A stretch of DNA of 64,000 bases from Flavobacteriaceae bacterium D16 (GCA_021295155.1 JAJTJC010000036.1:1326807-1390806), one strand, 5' to 3'; shown: positions 1 through 9,616, counted from the first letter of the stretch. A program made the numbers and translations. Notes: generated by a model not told the origin, from the sequence alone.

Positions 1-290
1 GGGGGGTGGATAAAGGAAATGATTATCAGTCGCTCTTACCCCTGGTGAGGGAGAAGGTTAAGGCTATCATTTGTATTGGAATGGATAACAGCAAGATCAA
101 AGAAACCTTTGGCAATGTGGTAGACCTGCTTGTTGAGACTTATGCAATGTCAGAGGCTGTTAAGGTGGCTTACAAAATAGCAGAACGAGGAGATACTGTT
201 TTGCTCTCCCCGGCCTGCGCAAGTTTTGATCTTTTCAAAAATTATGAGGATCGTGGAGATCAGTTTAAGGAAGCGATTAAAAATCTGTAG
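1..290 (+). CDS. murD: UDP-N-acetylmuramoylalanine--D-glutamate ligase MurD, C-terminal part
   Basis: Only the last ~96 codons are in the window; the reading frame is open at the left edge, so the GTG at base 6 is an internal valine, not a start. The segment begins in the family's Gly-Val-Asp-Lys-Gly-Asn-Asp-Tyr stretch and ends with LLSPACASFD followed by NYEDRGDQF, both typical of the MurD C-terminal domain. MurD adds D-glutamate to UDP-MurNAc-L-Ala in the cytoplasm during peptidoglycan precursor synthesis. It stands first in the dcw cluster here, 3 nt before ftsW. Identification is by recognised motifs and context. Confidence 0.95.
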   Translation, partial: GVDKGNDYQSLLPLVREKVKAIICIGMDNSKIKETFGNVVDLLVETYAMSEAVKVAYKIAERGDTVLLSPACASFDLFKNYEDRGDQFKEAIKNL

Positions 291-293
291 CAA

Positions 294-1496
294 TTGAAAA
301 GGATTGTCCGACATATAGGAGGAGATAAAGCGATTTGGGGCTTGGTGGCCCTTCTTGCCCTGTTTTCTTTTTTGCCGGTCTATAGTGCCAGCAGTAACCT
401 GGTCTATGTAGTGGGCAATGGTACCACTATGGGACACCTGGTAAAGCACGGAATGTTACTTGTTCTGGGCTTTGGCATTATCTATGGGATCCATAAGATT
501 CCCGCACACTTTTTTAAAGGGCTTTCCATTATAGCCCTTCCCCTGGTTCTGGTGTTATTGATTTTTACCCTGGCACAGGGAACAACTATAGACGGTGCCA
601 ATGCCAGCAGGTGGATTCGAATTCCCTTTGTTGGGATTACCTTCCAAACTTCAAACCTGGCAGCGGTTGTGCTGATGATCTATATTGCCCGTTACCTCGC
701 TAAGATTCGCGAAAAGAAGATCAGCTTTAAAGAGAGTGTTTTACCGCTTTGGGTGCCCGTTTTTCTGGTTATTGTATTGATTCTTCCGGCTAATTTCTCA
801 ACAGCGGCGATACTATTTTTTATGGTCCTTGTGATTTGCTTTCTCGGGGGCTATCCCATGAAGTATCTGGCGAGTATGGTTGGTGTGGGGTTGCTGTGTC
901 TGACCTTATTTGTGCTCACAGCAAAAGCACTGCCTGATTTGTTTCCAAACAGGGTAGATACCTGGATGAGCAGAATAGAAAGCTTTTGGGACCCAAATGA
1001 TACGGAGGGGGATTATCAAATTGAAAAAGCCAAAATAGCCATTGCCAGTGGTGGTATAGTGGGGAATGGTGCCGGAAAGAGTGTGATGAAGAATTTTTTA
1101 CCTCAGAGTTCGTCGGATTTCATCTATGCCATAATTATAGAAGAGTATGGCCTAGTGGGGGGCTTAACCCTGATGTTTATCTATTTGCTGTTGTTGTTTC
1201 GAATTATAGTAGTGGCAAATTCCAATGATTCGGTATTTGGAAAACTCCTGGTAGTGGGAGTAGGATTACCCATAGTGTTCCAGGCCCTGATCAATATGGC
1301 CGTTGCAGTAGAATTGTTTCCGGTTACGGGGCAAACCCTTCCTCTGATCAGTAGTGGAGGAACATCGATATGGATGACCTGTTTGGCAATAGGTATTGTT
1401 TTGAGCGCCAGCAATAAAGCCAATAACAGACAGGAGATTGAGAATAGTGCAATTGATGAGAACAACCCATTAGAAATACTAAGTGGACAACTATAG
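294..1496 (+). CDS. ftsW: Septal peptidoglycan polymerase FtsW (SEDS family)
   Basis: This 400-residue polytopic membrane protein belongs to the SEDS family, which polymerises glycan strands from lipid II at the division septum with a partner class B PBP. Many hydrophobic helices are visible, beginning at residues ~14-32, and the C-terminal signature runs [17 protein letters not shown] near residues 342-358. The start is a TTG at 294, 3 nt after murD stops; the next in-frame ATG would remove the first membrane helix, so TTG is preferred. Position between murD and murG marks it as FtsW rather than RodA. Its end overlaps murG by 14 nt, suggesting translational coupling. Confidence 0.95.
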   Translation: MKRIVRHIGGDKAIWGLVALLALFSFLPVYSASSNLVYVVGNGTTMGHLVKHGMLLVLGFGIIYGIHKIPAHFFKGLSIIALPLVLVLLIFTLAQGTTIDGANASRWIRIPFVGITFQTSNLAAVVLMIYIARYLAKIREKKISFKESVLPLWVPVFLVIVLILPANFSTAAILFFMVLVICFLGGYPMKYLASMVGVGLLCLTLFVLTAKALPDLFPNRVDTWMSRIESFWDPNDTEGDYQIEKAKIAIASGGIVGNGAGKSVMKNFLPQSSSDFIYAIIIEEYGLVGGLTLMFIYLLLLFRIIVVANSNDSVFGKLLVVGVGLPIVFQALINMAVAVELFPVTGQTLPLISSGGTSIWMTCLAIGIVLSASNKANNRQEIENSAIDENNPLEILSGQL

Positions 1497-2574
1497 GTTT
1501 ATTCTTTCGGGCGGAGGCACAGGAGGGCATATTTATCCGGCAATTGCAATTGCCAACATATTGAAGGAGCGGTATCCTAAGGCGAAGTTTTTATTCGTAG
1601 GAGCGAAAGACCGAATGGAGATGGAAAAAGTACCCCAGGCAGGGTACAGTATTAAAGGACTTTGGATTAGTGGATTACAGCGAAAGCTGACCTTAAAGAA
1701 TCTGCTTTTTCCGATAAAATTGATCAGTAGTTTGATAAAGGCTGGGAAAATAGTACGCGAATTTAAACCGGACCTGGTGGTAGGAACCGGAGGCTTTGCC
1801 AGCGGGCCCCTGTTACGGGTTGCCTCCAAAAGAGGCATACCCTGTGTGCTACAGGAACAGAATTCATTTGCCGGACTGACTAATAAGTTACTGGCTTCCA
1901 GGGCAGCCCGCATATGTGTCGCTTACGACAATATGGATCGGTATTTTCCTAAAGAAAAGATCATCAAAACGGGCAATCCCGTTCGCGAGCATATTGTAGA
2001 CACTACCACATCTCTTGAAGAAGCTGATGCGTTTTTTGGATTGAACTCTGAGAAAAGAACACTGCTTGTTCTGGGAGGAAGTCTGGGTTCTAAAAGGATC
2101 AACGAATTGGTTCTGGATCAATTACCCCTGTTTGAGGAAATGGAAGTGCAACTCCTCTGGCAGTGTGGCAAAGGATATTTTGAACAGTATGAAAAGTATA
2201 CCAATCCGGCGGTTAAAGTGCTGGATTTTGTGAACCGGATGGACCTGGCGTATGCCGCAGCAGACGTTATAATCTCCCGGGCTGGAGCTAGTTCGGTATC
2301 TGAATTATGTATTGTGGGGAAACCGGTGATTTTTATCCCATCCCCTAATGTGGCAGAAGACCATCAGACCAAAAATGCGATGGCATTGGTGGCCCAATCG
2401 GCTGCATTGATGATCAAAGAAGCAGATCTGGACACAAAGTTTCCAAATATGTTCAAGGAACTTATGGGTTCCGGAGAACAACGGGAACAATTATCGACCA
2501 ATATAAAAGAACTGGCACTTCCGGGTGCTACAGAGCAGATTGCAGACGTAATAAGCTCCTTATTAAAAAATTGA
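1483..2574 (+). CDS. murG: UDP-GlcNAc:undecaprenyl-PP-MurNAc-pentapeptide GlcNAc transferase MurG
   Basis: MurG converts lipid I to lipid II on the inner face of the cytoplasmic membrane. The 363-residue length is normal. The N-terminal glycine-rich loop [11 protein letters not shown] is at about residues 10-20, a second loop [11 protein letters not shown] follows near residue 100, and the donor-binding [12 protein letters not shown] motif lies near residue 263. The GTG start at 1483 lies inside the end of ftsW, and only this start gives the complete N-terminal Rossmann strand. It ends in TGATG, sharing a base with the murC start codon, so ftsW, murG and murC are likely translated in a coupled way. 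Confidence 0.96.
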   Translation: MDNYRFILSGGGTGGHIYPAIAIANILKERYPKAKFLFVGAKDRMEMEKVPQAGYSIKGLWISGLQRKLTLKNLLFPIKLISSLIKAGKIVREFKPDLVVGTGGFASGPLLRVASKRGIPCVLQEQNSFAGLTNKLLASRAARICVAYDNMDRYFPKEKIIKTGNPVREHIVDTTTSLEEADAFFGLNSEKRTLLVLGGSLGSKRINELVLDQLPLFEEMEVQLLWQCGKGYFEQYEKYTNPAVKVLDFVNRMDLAYAAADVIISRAGASSVSELCIVGKPVIFIPSPNVAEDHQTKNAMALVAQSAALMIKEADLDTKFPNMFKELMGSGEQREQLSTNIKELALPGATEQIADVISSLLKN

Positions 2575-3926
2575 TGGATACAAATACCATACATAGGGTA
2601 TATTTTCTGGGCATTGGAGGGATCGGTATGTCGGCCCTGGCCCGGTATTTCCATCATTTAGGGAAAGAAGTGGCCGGTTATGACAAGACTGAGACACCGC
2701 TTACTCGGGAGTTGGAAGATATGGGAATCTTCGTTTCTTATGAAGATAAGCAAGATGCCATTCCGCCTTCTTATCAAAACAGCAAAAACACCCTTGTGGT
2801 ATATACCCCGGCTGTGCCTGATGAGCATACAGGAATGCGATTTTTCCGTGAAGGGGATTTTACCATGTACAAAAGGGCAAAGGTCTTGGGGCTGATTACC
2901 CGGGATACCTATTGTTTTGCGGTAGCAGGAACACACGGAAAGACAACTACATCCTGTATTCTGGCGCATTTATTAAATGAAAGTGAAACCCCAATTACGG
3001 CTTTTCTTGGGGGTATTTCTGAGGATTTCAATAGTAATTTCCTGATGAAAGGCCCGGATTACACCGTGGTAGAGGCAGATGAATTTGATCGCTCCTTTCT
3101 CCATCTCTCACCAGATATCGCCTGTATTACTTCTATGGATGCAGACCATCTTGACATTTATGGAGATCACGATCAGCTTAAACAATCATTCCGGGAATTT
3201 GCTGCAAGGTTAAAATCGGGGGGTACCCTTTTTGTTAAAAAGGGACTACCGATTTCTGGACTGACCTATGGGATAGAGGACAATGCGGATTATTGTGCCT
3301 TGAATGTAAAGGTAGATAACGGCGCCTACGTATTTGATCTGAAAACCCCGGAAACCAATCTGCGTGGAATACGGTTTAATAAACCTGGCCGACACAATTT
3401 ATTAAATGGAGTAGCCGCTATATCGATGGCATTAAAGGCCGGCAGTAAACCAGATAAACTCGCTCAGGCCATGGAGTCATTCAAGGGTGTCCAACGGCGA
3501 TTCTCTTATGCAATTAAGCAGGAACAGTTTGTGTTTATTGATGATTATGCGCATCACCCTACTGAAATAAATGCGGTTTATGATGCGGTAAAAGAAATGC
3601 ATCCCAACATGAAAACTATGGTGGTCTTTCAGCCCCATTTGTATTCAAGGACACGCGATTTTGGTGATGCTTTTGCGAGAAGCCTTGAAAAATTCGACTG
3701 TGTTTTGCTGCTGGATATCTATCCGGCAAGAGAAAAGCCTATTCCCGGGATAACTGCCGAATGGTTACTTGAGAAGATTAAAAACCCTAACAAAAAAAGA
3801 ATAAATAAGGAGGAAATAAGCCAGGAAATTATGGCGTATTCTCCTGAGGTATTTATAACCCTGGGAGCTGGTGATATTGGCCTGGAGATTAACGGATTAA
3901 AAAAAGAATTAGCACATGCGATTTAA
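2574..3926 (+). CDS. murC: UDP-N-acetylmuramate--L-alanine ligase MurC
   Basis: MurC is the ATP-dependent ligase that adds the first amino acid, L-alanine, to UDP-MurNAc. Visible motifs are the N-terminal GIGGIGMSALA nucleotide loop, the ATP-binding AGTHGKTTTS near residue 120, and DDYAHHPTEI around residue 325. I chose the ATG at 2574 (450 residues), which overlaps the murG stop as TGATG; a TTG at 2571 would add one residue. The 3' end overlaps ftsQ by 11 nt. No ddl or murB sits in this cluster, as in other Bacteroidota dcw clusters I know. Confidence 0.96.
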   Translation: MDTNTIHRVYFLGIGGIGMSALARYFHHLGKEVAGYDKTETPLTRELEDMGIFVSYEDKQDAIPPSYQNSKNTLVVYTPAVPDEHTGMRFFREGDFTMYKRAKVLGLITRDTYCFAVAGTHGKTTTSCILAHLLNESETPITAFLGGISEDFNSNFLMKGPDYTVVEADEFDRSFLHLSPDIACITSMDADHLDIYGDHDQLKQSFREFAARLKSGGTLFVKKGLPISGLTYGIEDNADYCALNVKVDNGAYVFDLKTPETNLRGIRFNKPGRHNLLNGVAAISMALKAGSKPDKLAQAMESFKGVQRRFSYAIKQEQFVFIDDYAHHPTEINAVYDAVKEMHPNMKTMVVFQPHLYSRTRDFGDAFARSLEKFDCVLLLDIYPAREKPIPGITAEWLLEKIKNPNKKRINKEEISQEIMAYSPEVFITLGAGDIGLEINGLKKELAHAI

Positions 3927-4635
3927 TTGGAATTATATAAAACTATTTCTATTAATAGTCTGTATAACAGGACTTTACTCCTTTACAGATTATCGAAGCA
4001 AACAAAAAAACGTCAATGGGATCAGCCTGGAATTTGTAGGAGAGAACAGTTTGTTCATTAGCAAAGACGTCGTTAATAAATTGTTAATACAAAATTATGG
4101 GAGCCTAAAAAACGTCCCCAAAGAAGACATAGTTTTGAATACTATAGAAAAGGTCATCGAGGCCAATGATATGGTGAAAAATGCCCAGGTCTATCTTACT
4201 ATTAATGGAGAACTTAAATCGAAAATTGCACAAAGGCAGCCAATTGGACGCATCGAAGGATTGAATCAATTCTATCTGGATGAGGATGGTAAAAAAATGC
4301 CCCTCTCCAGAAAGTACTCTGCGCGTGTTCCGATCATTACGGGTAAAATTACTGGCAGAAGCCTGGAGGATGTTTATGTCATCTTGCAATTTGTGAATGA
4401 TGATGATTTTCTGAGAAAGAACATTATCGGTATTCATATTGAAGACGAAGAAAAATACCAGCTCAGGTTTCGGGTGGAGAATTTTGTCGTAAACCTGGGG
4501 GATGTAAATGATCTGGAAGAGAAATTCAGCAATTTCAAAGCCTTTTATGCCAAGGCCATGAAAGACCAGACACTGGACAACTATAAAATAGTGAGCTTAG
4601 AATTTGATAATCAAGTGGTATGCACCAAAATTTAG
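3916..4635 (+). CDS. ftsQ: Cell division protein FtsQ
   Basis: A 239-residue bitopic membrane protein. One hydrophobic helix lies at about residues 6-22, then a periplasmic POTRA-like region (VNGISLEFVGENSLFISKDVV) and a C-terminal FtsQ domain. FtsQ links early cytoplasmic division proteins to the late septal synthesis complex. The sequence is divergent, so assignment rests on topology, length and position between murC and ftsA. The start overlaps the murC end by 11 nt, and ftsA follows within a few bases. The coding sequence is visibly more AT-rich than murC. Confidence 0.88.
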   Translation: MRFNWNYIKLFLLIVCITGLYSFTDYRSKQKNVNGISLEFVGENSLFISKDVVNKLLIQNYGSLKNVPKEDIVLNTIEKVIEANDMVKNAQVYLTINGELKSKIAQRQPIGRIEGLNQFYLDEDGKKMPLSRKYSARVPIITGKITGRSLEDVYVILQFVNDDDFLRKNIIGIHIEDEEKYQLRFRVENFVVNLGDVNDLEEKFSNFKAFYAKAMKDQTLDNYKIVSLEFDNQVVCTKI

Positions 4636-4640
4636 ATAAT

Positions 4641-5966
4641 ATGGAACAGGCAAATTTTTCTGTGGGGCTTGATATAGGAACCACCAAAATCGTCGCCATA
4701 ATTGGACAGGAAAATGAATACGGTAAAATTGAGGTACTGGGGATTGGGAGATCCAAAAGTCTCGGCGTGCACCGGGGGGTAGTCAACAATATTACACAGA
4801 CCATTCGGTCCATACAGCAGGCTGTAGAAATGGCAGAGGCCGATGCGGGACTTAAGATTGGTTCTGTAGTGGTTGGTATTGCCGGACAGCACATCAGAAG
4901 TCTACAGCATAGTGATTATATCACGCGGCCAAATTCGGAAGAGGTGATAAGCGAGGAAGATCTGGAAAAACTTTGCAACCAGGTCTATAAACTGGTCATG
5001 CTACCGGGAGAAGAGATTATCCATGTCTTACCTCAGGAGTACAAGGTAGATGGTCAGCCTGAAATCAAACAACCCATTGGTATGTACGGCGGTCGCCTGG
5101 AAGCCAACTTCCATGTGGTGGTAGGTCAGGTTTCTTCTATTAAAAATATTGGACGCTGTATAAAAAGTGCAGGACTGGATCTGGGAAATATTACCCTGGA
5201 GCCGCTTGCCTCCTCTGATGCTGTATTAAGTCAGGAAGAAAAAGAAGCCGGTGTAGCACTTATTGACATAGGTGGCGGTACTACAGACCTGGCCATTTTT
5301 AAGGACGGCATTATTCGTCATACGGCGGTTATACCGTTTGGTGGTAACGTCATAACTGAGGATATCAAGGAAGGGTGTTCCATCATAGAAAAACAAGCCG
5401 AACTGCTAAAAATCAAATTTGGATCTGCCTGGCCGGGAGAGAACAAGGACAACGAGATTGTCTCTATTCCGGGTTTAAGAGGAAGGGAGCCCAAGGAAAT
5501 AACCCTTAAAAACCTTTCCAAGATCATCCACGCAAGGATTGTTGAGATCGTGGAACAAGTCTACCTGGAAATCAAGAACTACGGACATGAGGACCAGAAG
5601 AAAAAACTAATAGCGGGGATTGTATTAACCGGTGGAGGAAGCCAGTTAAAGCATTTGAAACAGTTAGTGGAATACATCACCGGAATGGATACCCGGATAG
5701 GATATCCAAACGAGCATCTGGCAGGTGATTCGGAGGAAGAGATTGCCAGTCCGCTTTACGCTACCGCAGTTGGCCTTCTAATGAATGCGATTGAGAATAA
5801 GGATCGTATGATGAGTGCAGGCACGGATCAAACTGAAATGGAAGAAGAAATGGTGTTGGAAGGTCACCCTGAAGGAACCATGGATCAGGCTAACGGTAAA
5901 CCAAGGAAATCGGTTTTCGAAAAGTGGTCAGAGAAACTAAAGGACTTCCTCGATAACGCAGAATAA
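4641..5966 (+). CDS. ftsA: Cell division protein FtsA
   Basis: FtsA is the actin-like ATPase that tethers FtsZ to the membrane. Motifs seen are phosphate-1 SVGLDIGTTKIV at the N-terminus, phosphate-2 ALIDIGGGTTDLAIF in the middle and the adenosine-motif GIVLTGGGSQLK toward the C-terminus. The last ~20 residues (KSVFEKWSEKLKDFL) form an amphipathic helix typical of the membrane-targeting tail. The ATG at 4641 gives 441 residues starting MEQANFSVG and sits 5 nt after the ftsQ stop. An in-frame ATG at 4620, overlapping ftsQ, would add seven residues and cannot be excluded. Confidence 0.95.
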   Translation: MEQANFSVGLDIGTTKIVAIIGQENEYGKIEVLGIGRSKSLGVHRGVVNNITQTIRSIQQAVEMAEADAGLKIGSVVVGIAGQHIRSLQHSDYITRPNSEEVISEEDLEKLCNQVYKLVMLPGEEIIHVLPQEYKVDGQPEIKQPIGMYGGRLEANFHVVVGQVSSIKNIGRCIKSAGLDLGNITLEPLASSDAVLSQEEKEAGVALIDIGGGTTDLAIFKDGIIRHTAVIPFGGNVITEDIKEGCSIIEKQAELLKIKFGSAWPGENKDNEIVSIPGLRGREPKEITLKNLSKIIHARIVEIVEQVYLEIKNYGHEDQKKKLIAGIVLTGGGSQLKHLKQLVEYITGMDTRIGYPNEHLAGDSEEEIASPLYATAVGLLMNAIENKDRMMSAGTDQTEMEEEMVLEGHPEGTMDQANGKPRKSVFEKWSEKLKDFLDNAE

Positions 5967-6006
5967 ACCTACATAGAAGCATATAATAACCAGTAATTAA
6001 AGAAAC

Positions 6007-7935
6007 ATGAGCAAGAACACCGAATTTGATAGTATTTCCTTTGATCTTCCCAAAAATCAAAGTAACGTCATAAAAGTAATCGGCGTTGGAGGGGGTGGCA
6101 GTAATGCTATAAACCACATGTTCCAGGCCGGCATCAATGGAGTAGATTTTGTGATCTGCAATACGGATGCTCAGGCCTTGCAGAATAGTGCAGTACCCAC
6201 CAAGATACAGTTAGGCGTTTCACTAACCGAAGGTTTGGGGGCTGGTGCCAATCCCGAAGTTGGCGAACAGGCTGCACTGGAAAGCATGGAGGAGATCAAA
6301 CAGATGCTTACCACCAATACCAAAATGGCCTTTATAACGGCAGGAATGGGAGGAGGTACCGGAACAGGTGCTGCACCCGTTATTGCCAAGCAGGCCAAAG
6401 AAATGGATATCCTGACCGTTGGGATTGTAACCATGCCCTTCCAGTTTGAAGGTAGAAATCGCTGTAAGCAGGCACAGCAGGGTATAGAGCGGTTGCGTTC
6501 CAATGTTGATTCCCTGATTGTGATCAACAATAACAAATTACGGGAAGTATACGGCAATTTGGGCTTTAAGGCTGGTTTTTCCAAGGCAGATGAAGTATTA
6601 GCTACTGCCGCAAGGGGAATAGCCGAGGTAATAACCCACCACTATACCCAAAATATAGATTTAAGGGACGCCAAAACTGTTCTCGCCAACAGCGGCACAG
6701 CCATAATGGGTTCTGCTACAGCTTCAGGATCTGCAAGGGCGCAGGAAGCCATTATGAAGGCGCTGGATTCTCCCTTACTCAACGACAATAAAATTAATGG
6801 GGCCAAAAACGTACTCTTGCTCATCGTTTCAGGTGCCCAGGAAATTACTATTGATGAAATTGGGGAGATCAACGACCATATTCAAATCGAGGCCGGACAT
6901 GGTGCCAATATCATCATGGGTGTTGGGGAGGATGAGAGCCTTGGAGATGCCATAGCGGTTACTGTTATTGCCACCGGCTTTAATATGGACCAGCAAGATG
7001 ATATTGTCAATACCGAGACCAAGAAAATCATCCATACGCTTGAAGACGATCAGAAAGCTGTTCAAAACTGGCAAGAGGAAGAAAAGGTGGTGCATACTTT
7101 GGAAACAGAAGAAGCAGTTTTTGAGCCGGTGATCAAACATGAACTGGTCGAGGAGGAGGAAGAGGAGCATATGGAACTCATTCCAACTACCAATTACATA
7201 AGAAATTTCAATGTTTTTTACGAAGAAGTAGTTGCGGAAGGTGTTTCTGAGGACGATTTTCTCATAATTGATGCCAACCATCAATTGCTCAATATGGATG
7301 TTGTAGATGCGGAGGTGGTTTCACCTGAACCCGTGGATGAAGACCAGATGGCTTTTAGCTTCGACCTCCCTTTGAATGAACAAACAGATGAAAAGGAAGA
7401 AAATGAAAATGTAATCACCTTTAATCTGGATGACGAAGTACGCGATATAGATATCAAGGAGCACATTGAAGTTATACCGGTTCTGGACTACAAAAAAGAA
7501 GGAGAAACCCGATATAGCCTGGAGGATTATATGGAGCTGGAAAGCAAACTGACCGGCGCCAAGTCCAAGGCAGAGGAGTTTGAACCCAAAATTGTAGAAG
7601 ACGAGCTGGTTTTTGAGAAGAAGACCTTACCCCCCTCTGAAGAAGATAATGAGGCCCCAAAGGAATCAGATCCCATGAACAGTTCTATTGAAGACATGCT
7701 TCGTGAACGTGCTGATGAACGGAGGAGGAGACTCAAGGACTTCAATTATAAGTTCCAGAACAATCTGAGCAACATTGATGAAATAGAAAAGGAGCCTGCC
7801 TACAAGCGCCAGGGCGTGGATCTGGATGAAAATCCAAAAGATGGCAAGGTTTCCAGGACAACATTGGGAGAGGACAGCAACGATGAAATCCAGTTGCGAT
7901 CCAATAACTCTTTTTTACACGATAATGTGGATTAG
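6007..7935 (+). CDS. ftsZ: Cell division GTPase FtsZ with long C-terminal extension
   Basis: This is the tubulin-like GTPase that assembles the Z-ring. The GTP-binding G-box GMGGGTGTGAAP lies at about residues 113-124 and NTDAQAL near 52-58. The globular domain ends near residue 325. It is followed by ~270 residues of very acidic, low-complexity linker, then a PAYKRQGVDL segment near residue 597 that resembles the conserved C-terminal peptide that binds FtsA in other FtsZs. About 40 more residues follow. The total of 642 is far above the ~380 of E. coli but usual for Flavobacteriia. It is last in the dcw cluster, 40 nt after ftsA, and is followed by a terminator. Confidence 0.97.
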   Translation: MSKNTEFDSISFDLPKNQSNVIKVIGVGGGGSNAINHMFQAGINGVDFVICNTDAQALQNSAVPTKIQLGVSLTEGLGAGANPEVGEQAALESMEEIKQMLTTNTKMAFITAGMGGGTGTGAAPVIAKQAKEMDILTVGIVTMPFQFEGRNRCKQAQQGIERLRSNVDSLIVINNNKLREVYGNLGFKAGFSKADEVLATAARGIAEVITHHYTQNIDLRDAKTVLANSGTAIMGSATASGSARAQEAIMKALDSPLLNDNKINGAKNVLLLIVSGAQEITIDEIGEINDHIQIEAGHGANIIMGVGEDESLGDAIAVTVIATGFNMDQQDDIVNTETKKIIHTLEDDQKAVQNWQEEEKVVHTLETEEAVFEPVIKHELVEEEEEEHMELIPTTNYIRNFNVFYEEVVAEGVSEDDFLIIDANHQLLNMDVVDAEVVSPEPVDEDQMAFSFDLPLNEQTDEKEENENVITFNLDDEVRDIDIKEHIEVIPVLDYKKEGETRYSLEDYMELESKLTGAKSKAEEFEPKIVEDELVFEKKTLPPSEEDNEAPKESDPMNSSIEDMLRERADERRRRLKDFNYKFQNNLSNIDEIEKEPAYKRQGVDLDENPKDGKVSRTTLGEDSNDEIQLRSNNSFLHDNVD

Positions 7936-7955
7936 TCTTTTTTTGTTAAACCATG

Positions 7956-7995
7956 ATAAGCCCGGAAGCCTAACGGTTTTCGGGTTTATTTTTTA
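7956..7995 (+). terminator. Rho-independent terminator after ftsZ
   Basis: ATAAGCCCG at 7956-7964 pairs with CGGGTTTAT at 7981-7989 (one G-U pair), followed by a run of T. It closes the dcw operon 20 nt after the ftsZ stop. Confidence 0.8.
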
Positions 7996-8024
7996 ACTTC
8001 GTGTCACTTTAAAAGAATCGTATT

Positions 8025-8474
8025 ATGGGACTGCAACAAAAGGTAATGGAAGAGATGAAGGCTGCGATGAAGGCCAAGGATACTATGGCACTAGAGTCGC
8101 TTCGGGCCATAAAATCTGCCTTGTTACTGGCGCAAACCGATAAAGGCGCCGGAGGCGAATTATCAGAGGCAGATGAAATTAAGATGGTCCAGAAACTGGT
8201 GAAACAAAGAAAAGACAGTGCCGCTATCTACCAGGAGCAGGGCAGGGAAGACCTGGCCGCACCGGAGTTGGCGCAGGTAGAGGTGATCTCCCGATTTTTA
8301 CCAGAGCAGCTAAGCGAGGAAGAGATAGAAAAGGTAGTGGTACAGACCATAGATGCTATTGGCGCCAGCGGTATGCAGGATATGGGTAAGGTAATGGGTA
8401 TGGTTACCAAGGAACTAGCTGGACAGGCCGATGGGAAAACCATATCTGCCATAGTCAGGAGTAAACTTTCCTAA
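8025..8474 (+). CDS. GatB/YqeY domain protein
   Basis: A 149-residue soluble helical protein of the YqeY family, which resembles the tRNA-binding C-terminal domain of the GatB subunit of the amidotransferase. The start reads MGLQQKVMEEMKAAMKAKD, and the C-terminal half contains the family's RFLPEQLSEEEIE and GKVMGMVTKEL segments. The cellular role of free-standing YqeY proteins is not well established. It is separated from ftsZ by a terminator and is followed 5 nt later by the zinc-finger gene, so those two probably share a transcript. Confidence 0.9.
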   Translation: MGLQQKVMEEMKAAMKAKDTMALESLRAIKSALLLAQTDKGAGGELSEADEIKMVQKLVKQRKDSAAIYQEQGREDLAAPELAQVEVISRFLPEQLSEEEIEKVVVQTIDAIGASGMQDMGKVMGMVTKELAGQADGKTISAIVRSKLS

Positions 8475-8479
8475 ACCTG

Positions 8480-8806
8480 ATGAGCACTAAGCCCCAAAGG
8501 AGCAGGCTTGAGGAAGCAATTAGCAAGACCCAACTGAAGATCCGGCGTTATGAAGAAATGACGCAACCTATTGTCCCGGACAATGCTATTGGACGGGTTT
8601 CCAGAATGGATGCCATCAATAACAAAAGCGTGATGGAAGCTGCACTGAGGAAGGCGCAACAACGATTAGAGGGTTTGCAAAGACATTTGGATCAGCTGGG
8701 ATCTCAGGAATTTGGTAAATGCCAGAAATGTGGAGAAAATATTCCATTTGCGCGCATTTTATTGGCCCCGGAAAGCAGTTTTTGCGTAAATTGCGCCCGC
8801 ATTTAG
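8480..8806 (+). CDS. DksA/TraR-type C4 zinc-finger protein
   Basis: A 108-residue protein with a C-terminal four-cysteine zinc knuckle: C81 and C84, then C102 and C105, within CQKCGENIPFARI and SFCVNC. The N-terminal two thirds is a charged, helical (coiled-coil-like) region. DksA and TraR proteins insert a coiled coil into the RNA polymerase secondary channel. This one is short and lacks an obvious DksA-like acidic tip, so a direct role at polymerase is inferred only from the zinc finger. It lies 5 nt after the YqeY-like gene. Confidence 0.82.
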   Translation: MSTKPQRSRLEEAISKTQLKIRRYEEMTQPIVPDNAIGRVSRMDAINNKSVMEAALRKAQQRLEGLQRHLDQLGSQEFGKCQKCGENIPFARILLAPESSFCVNCARI

Positions 8807-8861
8807 GCCGCGTACCCGCTGGAAGATTTTAAAGGCAGGTACTGGTCTTCGAATGACACAA

Positions 8862-8935
8862 GGCCGCGTAGTTCAACTGGATAGAATATCAGATTTCGGC
8901 TCTGAGGGTTGGGGGTTCGAATCCTCCCGCGGTCA
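8862..8935 (+). tRNA. tRNA-Arg (anticodon TCG)
   Basis: A complete 74-nt cloverleaf. The acceptor stem 8862-8868 pairs with 8928-8934 (one G-U), with discriminator A8935. The D stem is GTTC/GAAT. The anticodon stem TCAGA/TCTGA encloses loop TTTCGGC, with anticodon TCG at 8896-8898. The T stem GGGGG/CCTCC holds the TTCGAAT loop. CCA is not encoded. A 10-nt copy of its 5' end (AGGCCGCGTA) also occurs at 8805-8814. Confidence 0.95.
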
Positions 8936-8946
8936 CGACAAGCACC

Positions 8947-8976
8947 AAACCCCGCAACGAAAGTTGCGGGGTTTTT
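8947..8976 (+). terminator. Terminator after tRNA-Arg
   Basis: AACCCCGCAAC (8948-8958), loop GAAA, then GTTGCGGGGTT (8963-8973) and a T run. A strong GC-rich intrinsic terminator 12 nt after the tRNA. Confidence 0.92.
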
Positions 8977-9082
8977 AGTTTCCCAAAGCGCCGGCTAAGC
9001 TTGCATAAGCCTGGCGCTGGGGAAACTAAAACAGCATGGCTCTTTGCCATGCAGGTTTGGTATTTCCAGAGGGGAACGCAGT

Positions 9083-9445
9083 GAGGATCACGTAAGTAAT
9101 CCTGGCCATTGGATTTTCTATTTTCAGGAGCGAGCGTTGCGAGGATCAACGCCTTAGGGCGGTAATCCTTGCGAAGCCTTGTTAGGATCAGTGCAGCCAT
9201 GCAGTTTTGCAAAGAGCTTTGCGCACCGTAACGAAGTGAGGGTGTGGAGCGTTATGAGGATCACGTAAGTAATCCTGGTCGTTGGATTTTCTATTTTCAG
9301 GAGCGAGCGTTGTGAGGATCATCGCCTTAGGGCGGTAATCCTTGGGAAGCCTTGTTAGGATCAGTGCAGCCATGCAGTTTTGCAAAGAGCTTTGCGCACC
9401 GTAACTAAGTGAAGGTGTGGAGTGCAGTGAGGATCATGGAGATAA
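9083..9445. repeat. 173-bp tandem repeat, two full copies plus a partial third
   Basis: Unit 1 (9083-9255) and unit 2 (9256-9428) are the same length and differ at only about a dozen positions. A third copy starts at 9429 and diverges after ~20 nt. Each unit contains several short imperfect inverted repeats of the form AGGATC...AATCCT and a GCAAAGAGCTTTGC palindrome. Just upstream (9033-9053) a GCATGG/CCATGC hairpin resembles part of the unit. No convincing coding potential: minus-strand open frames here are products of the repetition and of the tRNA antisense. It sits downstream of tRNA-Arg and may be a remnant of mobile or repetitive DNA. Confidence 0.85.
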
Positions 9446-9616
9446 TCCTACGGAATCTTGTTTAAGCCTACCTTTCTTACCTGCCCAAAAAGCTTAGGTT
9501 CGCCGTAGAACTACCCTAGGGATAAAAACCTGATAAACCAATTCGTATCCGGAAACCGAAAAGGATAAATGGCTATTTTAGTAGGCATATAACTAGTTGT
9601 ACTTAATTTATATAAC

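Noticed and set aside
8889..9212. Minus-strand open frame (107 aa) running through tRNA-Arg and the repeat
   Set aside because: Its end translates the antisense of a tRNA (the GGFEPPT type of false protein) and its start lies in the 173-bp repeat; a second frame at 9188-9385 repeats the same residues for the same reason.
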